DNA of 64,000 nucleotides from assembly GCA_050305405.1 (NCBI GenBank), contig JBNLFG010000010.1, positions 62,001 to 126,000 on the forward strand, written 5' to 3'. The notes under the pieces were generated by a model. That model was given only the letters and a program-made list of their open reading frames with translations. It had not been told where the DNA came from and did not search any database. The translations under genes and the position numbers were made by a program. This DNA is from Desulfolinea sp050305405. GTDB lineage: Bacteria > Chloroflexota > Anaerolineae > Anaerolineales > Villigracilaceae. Shown here piece after piece: positions 49,722 to 58,404 of the stretch. The first letter of the stretch is position 1; every line of letters starts with the position of its first letter.

Positions 49722-51965
49722 ATGCCAATCAAAAAGCCTCCCGCCAAAAAGAAAAGTTCCCCCGCAAAGAAAAGCTCGTCAAAGAAAAAGACGGATAACG
49801 CGCCTGCGCAGTTAAATTTCTGGCAGCGTATGTCTATTAACCGCCGCCTTGATCTGGCCGGGACTGTGCTGGGTATTTTGGGTATCCTGACGATTCTGAG
49901 TTTGATTTCAAATAATCGCAGTTTATTTGTTGAGGCGTGGGTGGTTTTCCTAACCCGTTCCTTTGGTTGGGGTGCGTGGGCTTTTCCGATCTCGTTGATT
50001 GTGGTTGGTGTTTGGCTCGTGGTACGCAATCAGGAAAGTGTGCCGCAGCTAACGCTTGAGCGCGCCACCGGACTTTCATTGATCTTCCTGTGGCTCCTGC
50101 CTCTTTTGCATATCGTTGCAGGAAACCCGATGTACGTCGTTACCTTTGAAGAGGCGAAAATTGGGGGCGGGTATTTGGGCGCGCTCTTCATGCGGATCGT
50201 GCAAACCGGGCTGGGTAAGTTTGGTGTCGGCGTTGTGCTGCTCGCCTGGCTGTTGATTGCCATCACGATCACGCTTGATATGTCCATCCCTGAATTCTTT
50301 GACCGAGTTAGTCCTTTCTTCATTACCATCTACGATCTCTGGAAAGAGCGCATTAACGAGATGTTGGCATCCCGCCGCCAGCCGGAGGAGCTTCCGCCTG
50401 TGCAGATGAACGGATACGCTTCTGCTGAGGGGCAGGCTGCTACCTCCGAAACAGAACGGCCAGCAGAAGAAGCACAGCGTGAATGGTACCTGCCCCCCAT
50501 TGCAGAGATTCTTGACCCCGGCTCTGTACCAACCATGAACGAAGATTTTGTTACCCAGCGTGCAGAACTGATTGAAGACACGCTCGATTCTTTTGGCGCA
50601 CCCGTTAAGATCGTTGAGATCAACCGCGGCCCTACTGTCACTCAATTTGGTGTGGAGCCTGGCTTCATCGAAACACGCAAAGGCAAAACTCGCGTGCGTG
50701 TGAACAAGATCACCTCCCTAGCAGATGATCTTGCCCTCGCGTTGGCGGCCTCGCGCATCCGTATTCAGGCCCCTGTGCCGGGCAAGGGCTATATTGGCAT
50801 CGAAGTCCCCAACGAAGAGATGACGATGGTCGCCCTGCGTGACATCCTCGAAAGCGACAGATTCAATACGACCAAGATGCCACTTGGTTTTGCACTGGGG
50901 CGTGATGTGGCTGGCTATCCCCAAGTTGCTGACCTGACTGCCATGCCCCACATGCTTATTGCCGGTACTACCGGTTCCGGTAAATCGGTTTGTATCAACG
51001 CCATTCTGACATCCATGTTACTTTACAACACGCCCGATGATCTGCGTTTGGTACTGGTTGACCCCAAACGCGTTGAGCTAACCGGCTATAACGGTATCCC
51101 GCACCTGCTCGCGCCCGTCGTCGTCGAGACCGAGCGTGTCGTCGGCGCGCTGCAATGGATGACCCGCGAAATGGACAAGCGCTACCATGAATTCTCACAG
51201 ACTGGCGCGCGCAATATCGTTGACTACAATACCCGCATGGAAGCACAGGGCGGCAAAACCTTACCCTATCTTGTCATTATCATCGACGAGTTAGCAGATT
51301 TGATGATGATCGCTCCCGATGAGACGGAACGCACCATCACGCGCCTCGCCCAACTTGCGCGTGCAACGGGGATTCACATGATCCTTGCCACGCAACGCCC
51401 CTCTGTGGATGTGGTCACGGGGCTGATTAAAGCCAATTTTCCGGCACGCATCGCCTTTGCAGTTGCTTCCGGTACCGATAGCCGAGTCATTCTCGATCAA
51501 CCCGGCGCCGAACGCCTGCTTGGACGTGGTGATATGCTCTATCAAGCCCCCGATGCCCCCTCCGCAGCCCGCCTGCAGGGTGTATTCATCTCCGATACCG
51601 AGACCGCTCGCCTCGTGGATTTTTGGCGTATCCAAAATGGACAGGAAAGCGCCTATGCCATGTCTGGGGAACAGATGAGCAAACCCTACACAGGTGTACC
51701 GCTCAAACAGGTCGAGATGTTTGAAGAAGAGATGAACCCCGCCAAGAAGATTGACCCCCTCTTTGACGAAGCGGTCGATATCGTCCGCAGACAGGGACGT
51801 GCCTCGGTTTCCATGTTGCAGCGCAAATTACGCATCGGTTATACCCGTGCCTCCCGCCTCGTGGACGCGATGGAAGACGAAGGCATTGTCGGCCCTCCAA
51901 CCGGCGGTACCGGTGTCCGCGATGTGCTGGATTACGGCAAAGCCGCTCCGCCTGCGGAAGGGTAA
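49722..51965 (+). CDS. ftsK: FtsK/SpoIIIE-type DNA translocase
   Basis: 747 aa. A Lys/Ser-rich start (MPIKKPPAKKKSSPAKKSSS) is followed by four membrane helices (about 45-210), a linker, and the motor: VKIVEINRGPTVTQFGVEPG, MLIAGTTGSGKSVCINAIL (Walker A), LPYLVIIIDELADLMM (Walker B), RLAQLARATGIHMILATQRPSVDVVTGLIK, and a C-terminal gamma winged helix (QGRASVSMLQRKLRIGYTRASRLVDAME). It pumps DNA across the septum. The ATG at 49722 is chosen over an upstream in-frame start because a TATACT lies at 49673-49678. Confidence 0.93.
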   Translation: MPIKKPPAKKKSSPAKKSSSKKKTDNAPAQLNFWQRMSINRRLDLAGTVLGILGILTILSLISNNRSLFVEAWVVFLTRSFGWGAWAFPISLIVVGVWLVVRNQESVPQLTLERATGLSLIFLWLLPLLHIVAGNPMYVVTFEEAKIGGGYLGALFMRIVQTGLGKFGVGVVLLAWLLIAITITLDMSIPEFFDRVSPFFITIYDLWKERINEMLASRRQPEELPPVQMNGYASAEGQAATSETERPAEEAQREWYLPPIAEILDPGSVPTMNEDFVTQRAELIEDTLDSFGAPVKIVEINRGPTVTQFGVEPGFIETRKGKTRVRVNKITSLADDLALALAASRIRIQAPVPGKGYIGIEVPNEEMTMVALRDILESDRFNTTKMPLGFALGRDVAGYPQVADLTAMPHMLIAGTTGSGKSVCINAILTSMLLYNTPDDLRLVLVDPKRVELTGYNGIPHLLAPVVVETERVVGALQWMTREMDKRYHEFSQTGARNIVDYNTRMEAQGGKTLPYLVIIIDELADLMMIAPDETERTITRLAQLARATGIHMILATQRPSVDVVTGLIKANFPARIAFAVASGTDSRVILDQPGAERLLGRGDMLYQAPDAPSAARLQGVFISDTETARLVDFWRIQNGQESAYAMSGEQMSKPYTGVPLKQVEMFEEEMNPAKKIDPLFDEAVDIVRRQGRASVSMLQRKLRIGYTRASRLVDAMEDEGIVGPPTGGTGVRDVLDYGKAAPPAEG

Positions 51966-51983
51966 AACAACAAGGAGTATTAA

Positions 51984-52274
51984 ATGATTCTTGAAGTGGC
52001 AATGCTGGATATAAAGCCCGGTCTGGAAACAGAATTTGAAGCAGCCTTTGGAGAAGCACAAAAAAACATCTCTTCAATGGAAGGCTATCTTTCGCATCAA
52101 CTTCAACGCTGTCTTGAAAACGAAGGTAAATATCTTTTGCTTGTAAATTGGGAAAGTCTGGAAGCCCACACAGAAGGCTTTCGTGGCTCTGAAGAATATC
52201 AGGAATGGAAAAAGCTCCTGCACCACTTTTACGATCCCTTTCCGACAGTTGAACATTACATATCCGTTTATTAA
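51984..52274 (+). CDS. antibiotic biosynthesis monooxygenase (ABM) family protein
   Basis: 96 aa dimeric alpha-beta barrel (MILEVAMLDIKPGLETEFEAAF, EGYLSHQLQRCLENEGKYLLLVNWESLEAHTEGFRGSEEYQEW). It belongs to the YgiN/ABM group, whose members act as small oxygenases or have unknown roles. AAGGAG precedes the ATG. It is 18 bases after ftsK and ends at a strong terminator. Confidence 0.82.
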   Translation: MILEVAMLDIKPGLETEFEAAFGEAQKNISSMEGYLSHQLQRCLENEGKYLLLVNWESLEAHTEGFRGSEEYQEWKKLLHHFYDPFPTVEHYISVY

Positions 52275-52292
52275 TATTGGGGTAGAGGCTTA

Positions 52293-52333
52293 AGAAAGAG
52301 ACCGAGTGTGTTCCAAACACTCGGTCTCTTTCT
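52293..52333 (+). terminator. terminator after the ABM gene
   Basis: Seventeen-base perfect arms (AGAAAGAGACCGAGTGT and complement) ending in TTTCTTCT. Confidence 0.78.
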
Positions 52334-52362
52334 TCTGTGTAGCTTAAAAGATTTTTTCGCTG

Positions 52363-52460
52363 TTACTGCTTGAAAAACTCATCCAGCAACAGGTCAAACT
52401 CATAGCCTATGGCAAAGAACCTAACACTTCCTTATCCGTTGGACGGGGTGTCTCGGTCAT
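52363..52460 (-). pseudogene. frameshifted microgene with intact ribosome site
   Basis: AGGAGG lies six bases before an ATG at 52460; the frame reads MTETPRPTDKEVLGSLP and stops. Shifting frame by one gives IGYEFDLLLDEFFKQ and a stop at 52363. The two halves look like one peptide of about 33 aa broken by a single-base change. Confidence 0.4.
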
Positions 52461-52482
52461 TGATTTCCTCCTATGAAAGAAA

Positions 52483-52515
52483 AGACATCCGAAGTTTTCA
52501 AAACTTCGGATGTCT
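52483..52515 (-). terminator. terminator after the Ser/Thr kinase gene
   Basis: AGACATCCGAAGTTTT and its complement around one base. The same stem recurs after dnaK at 55004-55036. Confidence 0.75.
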
Positions 52516-52523
52516 CTGTTATC

Positions 52524-54653
52524 TTATTTTGCCGGTCTCAGTGCGAATTGCGGCGTATCACGCGGATCGGTGAAGAAGCCCTCCGGCATCGGGATCGGCT
52601 CGTAAGTCGCACCTGTGCCGAGTGAGCCGTAAAGCACGTAATAAAGCTCGATCTCTGCATCTGAACCAAGACGAATATCCTGAAACGCAAAGGCCATATA
52701 ACTGCCATCGGGGCTGAGACGCGCATCGCGGTAGCAGCAGATATTGTCAATGGGAATTATCTCTTCAGCCTTATGGCTAACGATATTATAGCGGTACAGG
52801 TAGCCAAAGCCATCGTTGCGCTTGAGTGTATTCATCACAAAAAGATCGTTTCCATTCCAATCGTAGCTGATGATATAAGGGCTGGCGCTGCTGTAGCCGC
52901 TCATCGTGAAGCGAGAGCCCGGGAACTCATCAATACGTGGCAGCGGCACGGGGGTGATCTCTGCGATCACCTGCTGCGCCGTTAGACAGCTACTTACATC
53001 CACTACACGGATCATGTCTACGCGAGTATTATCGCTCACGCCAAGGAACTTGATCCCGACCTGCGTGCTATCGTCCGACCAGAGCGCATCCTTCACCCCA
53101 AGATTGTCGAAGTAACAGCCTGATAGCCCAAATAACTGTCCGCGAGTCGTTGCAGCTTTGATCTTTTCCAAATCAAAAGGCACAATATACATTTCACGGT
53201 TCATGCTGATCGCCACATGTTGCCCGTCGGGCGAAACGCTGAAGCCTTCCAGGTATTCGGCGCTGTTGTAGCAACTTAGAATATCCACGATCCCCGCGGG
53301 CACGTCAATGCTCCAGGCGCATTTACCCGCAATATAGGTGAGGGTCTCCCCATCTGGTAGCCAATGCAGTTCCGTCTTGACGGTGCCGTCTGTCGTCAAT
53401 TGGGTCAGGTCGCTGCCGTCCACATTCATCATCCAGACGTTGTTACTGCCGATAAACGCAATCTTGTCTGCGCCGCCCAGCACAGGAGGCCCAACAGGTT
53501 CAGGGGTAGATGTTGGAGATGGAAGTGGGCTGGGTTCCACATCCACGATTGGGGATGCTTCGGGCAGAGCAGCTTCTGTAGCAGTAGACTGCGCAATCGC
53601 CCCTGCTGTTGGGGTGGCGGTTTGTTCCGATACATCTGCCGGGAAAAGGAACTTGCTGAGGAAGCCCAATCCCCCTAACAGGATGATTGCAACCCCGGCA
53701 ACGATCCAGCCGGTCTTCTTCTTTTTTGGAGCAGCTTTGGTTGCATCCCTTTTTATTTTTTTCGTAGGTGACGAAAGCCTTGTGCGGCTCGGAGCAGTTT
53801 TATCCGGAGCCGCATTTTCATCTTCGGCAACAAAGTTAAGCGCCGCTGCTAATTCGACAGCAGTTTGGAAACGTTCGTCGGGGTCTTTTGCCATTGCCTG
53901 ATAAATGAAATTACTTGTGGCAACAGGTAGGTCAACTTTGTCTTTCAGGATGTCTGGCGGCGGCTCGGTGATGTGCTTGATTGCCATGCTCATGGGGGTG
54001 TCGCCCATGTAAGGACGAGTGCCGGAGAGCATGCGGTAGATAATTGCGCCCAGCGTATAAAGATCGCTGCGCCCGTCAATTTTTAGCCCTTGTGCCTGCT
54101 CTGGGCTCATGTAGGCTGGCGTACCGATAATAGCGCTACCGGTTACATTGGTTTGTGCATCGCTGGTTTTAGCAATCCCAAAATCGGAAAGGTAGGGCTG
54201 GTTTGCGTGGTCGAAAAGGATATTGCCCGGCTTCAGGTCACGATGGATAATGCCGCGATTGTGGGCTTCGTCCAGCGCCGGAGCGATGATGTTGATGATT
54301 CGGGCGGCTTCTTTTAGGGAGAGATCCCCTTTTTCAAGCAAATCGTCGAGTGATCCGCCATCCATATAGCGCATAACAAAATAGGGTAAACCATCTGCTT
54401 CTCCAACATCGTAGACAGGCACAATGGCAGGATGCTCTAATGTTGCAACCGTTTTAGCCTCGCGATGAAAACGTACGCTAAATTGCGGATCATGTAAGAA
54501 CTCGGCAGGCAAGACTTTAATGGCAACATCACGCCCAAAGCGTTCGTCGTACCCGAGATAGACGGTTGCCATCCCTCCGCGCCCGAGTTCAGATTTAATT
54601 TCGTAGCGGCCGATTTTTTTAGGTAATTTTGAACTTTTAACGGTTTCGTCCAT
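52524..54653 (-). CDS. Ser/Thr protein kinase with C-terminal beta-propeller-like sensor
   Basis: 709 aa. Residues 14-270 are a complete kinase (LGRGGMATVYLGYDERFGRDVAIKVLP, GIIHRDLKPGNILFDH, YLSDFGIAKT, GTPAYMSPEQAQG). A basic stretch and one membrane helix (about 318-340, GWIVAGVAIILLGGLGFL) are followed by a Pro/Thr/Ser linker and an extracytoplasmic domain of TolB/WD40-like blades (DKIAFIGSNNVWMMNVDGSDLTQLTTDG, SPDGQHVAISMNREMYIVPF, LSPDGSYMAFAF). The design suggests an outside signal controls an inside kinase. It stands alone with its own terminator. Confidence 0.9.
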   Translation of the reverse strand: MDETVKSSKLPKKIGRYEIKSELGRGGMATVYLGYDERFGRDVAIKVLPAEFLHDPQFSVRFHREAKTVATLEHPAIVPVYDVGEADGLPYFVMRYMDGGSLDDLLEKGDLSLKEAARIINIIAPALDEAHNRGIIHRDLKPGNILFDHANQPYLSDFGIAKTSDAQTNVTGSAIIGTPAYMSPEQAQGLKIDGRSDLYTLGAIIYRMLSGTRPYMGDTPMSMAIKHITEPPPDILKDKVDLPVATSNFIYQAMAKDPDERFQTAVELAAALNFVAEDENAAPDKTAPSRTRLSSPTKKIKRDATKAAPKKKKTGWIVAGVAIILLGGLGFLSKFLFPADVSEQTATPTAGAIAQSTATEAALPEASPIVDVEPSPLPSPTSTPEPVGPPVLGGADKIAFIGSNNVWMMNVDGSDLTQLTTDGTVKTELHWLPDGETLTYIAGKCAWSIDVPAGIVDILSCYNSAEYLEGFSVSPDGQHVAISMNREMYIVPFDLEKIKAATTRGQLFGLSGCYFDNLGVKDALWSDDSTQVGIKFLGVSDNTRVDMIRVVDVSSCLTAQQVIAEITPVPLPRIDEFPGSRFTMSGYSSASPYIISYDWNGNDLFVMNTLKRNDGFGYLYRYNIVSHKAEEIIPIDNICCYRDARLSPDGSYMAFAFQDIRLGSDAEIELYYVLYGSLGTGATYEPIPMPEGFFTDPRDTPQFALRPAK

Positions 54654-54715
54654 GATTGTTTCCTGAAATGATTAAATCAATGGTTTACAGGTAGATTTTA
54701 TCATCTTTCAGAAAC

Positions 54716-54744
54716 TTGGCGTGCAAGTTTAGGGATGCTATAAT
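54716..54744 (+). promoter_or_regulatory. promoter of tRNA-Arg
   Basis: TTGGCG at 54716-54721 and TATAAT at 54739-54744, spaced by 17 bases, ten bases ahead of the mature tRNA. Confidence 0.65.
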
Positions 54745-54753
54745 TCCAGCCGC

Positions 54754-54827
54754 GCCCTGGTAGCTCAATAGGATAGAGCAATCGCCTCCTAAGCGATAGG
54801 TTATGGGTTCAACTCCCATCTAGGGCA
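54754..54827 (+). tRNA. tRNA-Arg (anticodon CCT)
   Basis: A full cloverleaf: acceptor GCCCTGG with CTAGGGC, D stem GCTC/GAGC, anticodon stem ATCGC/GCGAT with loop CTCCTAA (anticodon CCT at 54788-54790), T stem ATGGG/CCCAT with TTCAACT. Discriminator A; CCA is not encoded. It reads AGG codons. Confidence 0.95.
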
Positions 54828-54869
54828 CTCACCTTACAAAAATGTTAACTTTTTTCTAACATTTAATGC

Positions 54870-54898
54870 TTGCATTTTTGCTGAGTATGTTGTATTAT
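54870..54898 (+). promoter_or_regulatory. promoter of the candidate small RNA
   Basis: TTGCAT at 54870-54875 and TATTAT at 54893-54898 are exactly 17 bases apart, with the predicted start at about 54905. Confidence 0.55.
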
Positions 54899-54902
54899 AT
54901 TG

Positions 54903-54992
54903 GCAGCGAACGTCTGGGTGCCCCCCTCACCCAGGCGTTTGCTGCTTAAACTAACAGAATAAAAAAAGCCGCTGAATTTCAGCGGCTTTTTG
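54903..54992 (+). ncRNA. candidate small RNA with C-rich loop
   Basis: Directly after a promoter is an 18-bp stem (54903-54920 with 54928-54945, allowing G-U) whose loop is CCCCCCU, then a short A-rich linker and a terminator at 54968-54991 (GCCGCTG/CAGCGGC, T run). There is no open frame. About 90 nucleotides long. Confidence 0.5.
54968..54991. terminator. terminator between small RNA and dnaK
   Basis: GCCGCTG and CAGCGGC arms flanked by A7 and T5 serve either strand. Confidence 0.75.
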
Positions 54993-55003
54993 TGTTTTTA
55001 AAA

Positions 55004-55036
55004 AAACATCCGAAGTTTTCAAAACTTCGGATGTTT
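55004..55036 (-). terminator. terminator after dnaK
   Basis: AAACATCCGAAGTTTT and complement around one base, nearly identical to 52483-52515. Confidence 0.75.
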
Positions 55037-55053
55037 GAATGTTTTTATTGAGA

Positions 55054-56952
55054 TTACTCTTCGCTAACTTCGCCTTCGATGATGTCATCATCGTCAGTAT
55101 TTTCTGCGGGAGCAGCGCCCATGTCGCCGGTTGGAGGAGCTTGCTCATCTTGTTGGTAAAGTTGCTGGCTGATGGCATTGAAAGCATTTTGCAAATCTTC
55201 AGTTGCCTTGCGGATCGTACCTGCATCGTCGCCTTCGGCGGCTTTCTTTAACGTTTCGATCTTGCCTTCAATATCCTTGCGGTCATCTTCAGAGACTTTA
55301 TCTCCCAATTCCTTGAGAGTCTTTTCTGTTTGATAGCCAAGGTTATCAGCGCTGTTTTTCAGGTCAATCATTTCGCGGCGTTTCTTGTCTTCCGCTTCAT
55401 GTGCTTTCGCCTGTTTGACCATATCGTCAATATCACTCTTGTCAAGATTGGTCGAGGCGGTGATGGTTACTTTTTGCTCTTTGCCGGTGGCTTTATCTTT
55501 GGCTGTCACGTTCAAAATGCCATTGGCGTCAATGTCGAAAGTCACTTCAACTTGCGGGATGCCGCGTGCTGCCGGTGGGATGCCATCCAAACGGAAACGA
55601 CCAAGCGACATATTATCGCTTGCCATCGGACGCTCACCCTGCAGGACATGGATATCCACTGCGGTCTGATTATCTGCCGCCGTAGAGTAAACTTCAGTCT
55701 TGCGCACTGGGATGGTGGTGTTGCGTTCGATCATCACGGTCATGACGCTGCCCATCGTTTCCACACCCAAAGAGAGCGGGGTCACATCAAGAAGCAGGAT
55801 GTCTTTGACATCACCGGCAAGAACACCAGCTTGAATGGCTGCGCCAACAGCCACAACTTCGTCGGGATTGACGCCTTGGTGGGGCTCTTTGCCGCCTGTC
55901 AGGCTGCGTACGAGATCATGTACCATCGGCATACGGGTTGAGCCGCCGACGAGGACAACTTCATTCAGACCATCTGCCTTCATTCCGGCATCTTTCAGCG
56001 CTGCTTCAAAAGGTACTTTACAACGCTTGATTAAATCTTCGGTCATTTGCTCGAATTTGGCACGGCTCAGCTTCAATTGCAAATGTTTCGGACCCGAAGC
56101 GTCGGCGGTCACATAGGGCAAATTGATTTCGGTTTCCATCATCGTGGAAAGCTCAATTTTTGCTTTTTCAGCAGCTTCACGCAAGCGTTGCAGAGCCTGC
56201 CGATCTTCGCGTAGGTCGATGCCCTGATCTTTCTTGAACTCATCTGCTGCCCAGTTGACGATCTTTTGATCCCAGTCATCGCCGCCGAGATGTGTATCGC
56301 CATTGGTAGATTTTACTTCGATGACGCCCTCACCCACTTCAAGGATGGACACATCAAAGGTGCCACCACCCAAGTCGAAGACCAGGATCGTCTCGTCTTT
56401 TTTCTTGTCCAGACCATAGGTCAGGGCAGAGGCAGTCGGCTCATTGATGATACGCATCACCTCGAGACCGGCAATCTTCCCGGCGTCTTTGGTTGCCTGA
56501 CGCTGGCTATCGTTAAAGTAGGCGGGGACAGTGATCACAGCTTGCGTGACGCTCTCGCCCAAATAGGCTTCAGCATCTGATTTAAGTTTTGCCAGCACCA
56601 TGGCAGAAATTTCCTGTGGGCTGTATTCGCGATTGGTAACGGGGATGCTGACGCGCACATCATCCGTTGGGCCGGCTATTACTTTGAAAGGCACCATGCC
56701 CCGCTCGGCTTCGGTCTCGTCGAATCGCCGCCCGATGAATCGCTTGATCGAGTAGATTGTGTTTTCTGAATTAATAACAGCCTGGCGTTTGGCAGTTTGC
56801 CCGACCAAACGCTCCCCGTTTTTATTGAAAGCAACCACTGAAGGAACTAAACGGCCTCCTTCAGCAGAAGAGATGACGGTGGGTTGTCCGCCTTCCATTA
56901 CAGCAACAACGCTGTTGGTCGTTCCAAGGTCAATGCCAATGATTTTTCCCAT
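55054..56952 (-). CDS. dnaK: molecular chaperone DnaK (Hsp70)
   Basis: 632 aa, the expected length. The ATPase domain has GIDLGTTNSVVAVMEGG, VPAYFNDSQRQATKDAGKIAGL, ILVFDLGGGTFDVSILEVG and VVLVGGSTRMPMV; the substrate domain has LLDVTPLSLGVETMGSVMT and IPPAARGIPQVEVTFDIDANGIL; the tail ends acidic (DDDDIIEGEVSEE). grpE and dnaJ are not adjacent, which is unusual for this gene. No CIRCE operator is visible upstream. A CAGGAG ribosome site precedes the ATG. Confidence 0.97.
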   Translation of the reverse strand: MGKIIGIDLGTTNSVVAVMEGGQPTVISSAEGGRLVPSVVAFNKNGERLVGQTAKRQAVINSENTIYSIKRFIGRRFDETEAERGMVPFKVIAGPTDDVRVSIPVTNREYSPQEISAMVLAKLKSDAEAYLGESVTQAVITVPAYFNDSQRQATKDAGKIAGLEVMRIINEPTASALTYGLDKKKDETILVFDLGGGTFDVSILEVGEGVIEVKSTNGDTHLGGDDWDQKIVNWAADEFKKDQGIDLREDRQALQRLREAAEKAKIELSTMMETEINLPYVTADASGPKHLQLKLSRAKFEQMTEDLIKRCKVPFEAALKDAGMKADGLNEVVLVGGSTRMPMVHDLVRSLTGGKEPHQGVNPDEVVAVGAAIQAGVLAGDVKDILLLDVTPLSLGVETMGSVMTVMIERNTTIPVRKTEVYSTAADNQTAVDIHVLQGERPMASDNMSLGRFRLDGIPPAARGIPQVEVTFDIDANGILNVTAKDKATGKEQKVTITASTNLDKSDIDDMVKQAKAHEAEDKKRREMIDLKNSADNLGYQTEKTLKELGDKVSEDDRKDIEGKIETLKKAAEGDDAGTIRKATEDLQNAFNAISQQLYQQDEQAPPTGDMGAAPAENTDDDDIIEGEVSEE

Positions 56953-57089
56953 GTCTTACTCCTGTAAAGAGATTTTCAATTGATAACTAATACTTACTGC
57001 TTTAGGATAATCGAAAGGTGCAAGATTCTTGTTAACATGGTGTAGAAAAAGTGTAGATAGAGGGGTTTTCCTGGCAAATAAATAAAAAA

Positions 57090-57111
57090 AACATTAGCGA
57101 AAGCTAATGTT
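57090..57111 (-). terminator. terminator of tmRNA
   Basis: AACATTAGC and GCTAATGTT arms; on the minus strand a run of eight T follows. Confidence 0.85.
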
Positions 57112-57117
57112 TTTTTG

Positions 57118-57510
57118 TGGAGATGGCGGGAATTGAACCCGCGTCCGAAAGACTCGACCACCAAATATCTACGAGCGTAGCCGATTGATGATCGTCACCG
57201 GATGCTTCTCAATCGGCAGGAAAGACATCCAGTCAGCCACTTGGACCCGAAAGCCCTCTTTCACGCATGTAGTGGCATAGTGCGCGGCACTCCGTCTTTG
57301 TGTCGCCCGACCCTATGACCCGACGAAGTTCGGTACAGGCGGACGCGGTCTAACTGTGAGACCGACCACTATTTACTCGCTTAAGCAGCGAGGGGCATAG
57401 CAGCGTAATTTGTGCGATTGGCACTTGTTTTTTTGCACTGAGTTAACGAGATCGGTGCCGCTCGGCTCGCAATTCGGGACCAGCCTCCTCCGTCGAAGCC
57501 TGTCATCCCC
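57118..57510 (-). ncRNA. ssrA: transfer-messenger RNA
   Basis: About 393 nt. The 5' end GGGGATGACAGGCTTCGACG and 3' end GACGCGGGTTCAATTCCCGC plus CATCTCC form the Ala-tRNA-like domain with a 7-bp acceptor stem. The tag frame begins at GCA after AACTCAGT and encodes AKKTSANRTNYAAMPLAA then TAA. The tag ends LAA, as required for proteolysis. CCA is not encoded. Confidence 0.95.
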
Positions 57511-57559
57511 ATGCATTTTCATTATAGCATGAAGTGCTTTTTAGGCATAACACCATAGG

Positions 57560-58042
57560 CTACGAACAACAGCGTAAAACATGTGTAGAGCGAATATTAA
57601 TATTGACATGTTCGTTCCATGCTTCCATACCGCCACGCACGCTAAAAACAGCAGAAAACCCTTCGTCTTCTCCTAAAATATCGGCAGCAACTTTGCTTTT
57701 AAGACCATGGTCACAGATCAAAATCATTTCTTCGTCTTTTTCGTATTTCTCATTAACCAATATTTCGTGCATAAAATCGTCAAAGGGAAGCGAAATAGCA
57801 TTCGCTATATGCCCCTTTTCATAAACGTTTTTTTCTCGTAAATCAACCAGCAGTGGATGATTGTTTTGCTGCGCAAGAATTTCTTGTAAGGCTGCTGGTT
57901 CAATATCACGAAACTCGACACCGCTCCGCACCCGCCGTACAAAATCAATCGGGGAGACCGCTTTTATACTGCGGAATTTATTCGCGATCACAATCGCCAG
58001 TATTAAAAATACAGTAAGCCCTGCTATTAGTAATATATTCAT
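57560..58042 (-). CDS. membrane-anchored rhodanese-like protein
   Basis: 160 aa with an N-terminal membrane helix (residues 3-20, ILLIAGLTVFLILAIVIA) and a rhodanese domain (about 48-145: LLVDLREKNVYEKGHIANAISLPFDDF, then ILICDHGLKSKVAADIL with the active-site Cys). The membrane-anchored form suggests sulfur transfer or redox work at the inner face. The Cys-rich end (VLRCCS) is unusual. Confidence 0.82.
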   Translation of the reverse strand: MNILLIAGLTVFLILAIVIANKFRSIKAVSPIDFVRRVRSGVEFRDIEPAALQEILAQQNNHPLLVDLREKNVYEKGHIANAISLPFDDFMHEILVNEKYEKDEEMILICDHGLKSKVAADILGEDEGFSAVFSVRGGMEAWNEHVNINIRSTHVLRCCS

Positions 58043-58404
58043 TTTTTTCCTTTATTTTGAAAACGTACCCTTGGAGATATACAAATGAACTACCCCGCCG
58101 CAGAGCGGACGGGGGAGTTCATTGCCCAGCGCGCTAAGGTATGATCCCAACGGTTAGCTAACGTAATCCTGCTTGTGGTTTCTTTCTAGCCACATGACAT
58201 TTTTGTTTTTGAAGGTGGTTGAGTAGCTCGACACGAAGCGGAGAGCGTATCGAAACCACAAACTTCGCTTATTTTTATCGCTTGTTGGTTTCGATACGGC
58301 GAAAAGCATCGCCTGCTCAACCAACGAACGTCCTTATCAAGAAAAGTGTCATGTCGCTAGCTTTCTTTCAAACTTTGAGATATTGCAGAGGTCATGATGT
58401 TCTA
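58043..58404. other. gene-free stretch filled by a nested palindromic element
   Basis: No coding frame with a start and ribosome site. Most of it is the 176-bp element at 58186-58361; the remainder shows only short GC-rich pairs around 58094-58110. Confidence 0.5.
58186..58361. mobile_element. 176-bp MITE-like element with nested inverted repeats
   Basis: Ends CTAGCCACATGACA and TGTCATGTCGCTAG match at 13 of 14 bases. Inside lie TGGTTGAG with CTCAACCA and GTATCGAAACCA with TGGTTTCGATAC. No coding capacity. Confidence 0.6.

Noticed and set aside
56953..57060. CIRCE operator upstream of dnaK
   Set aside because: No TTAGCACTC/GAGTGCTAA inverted repeat is found.
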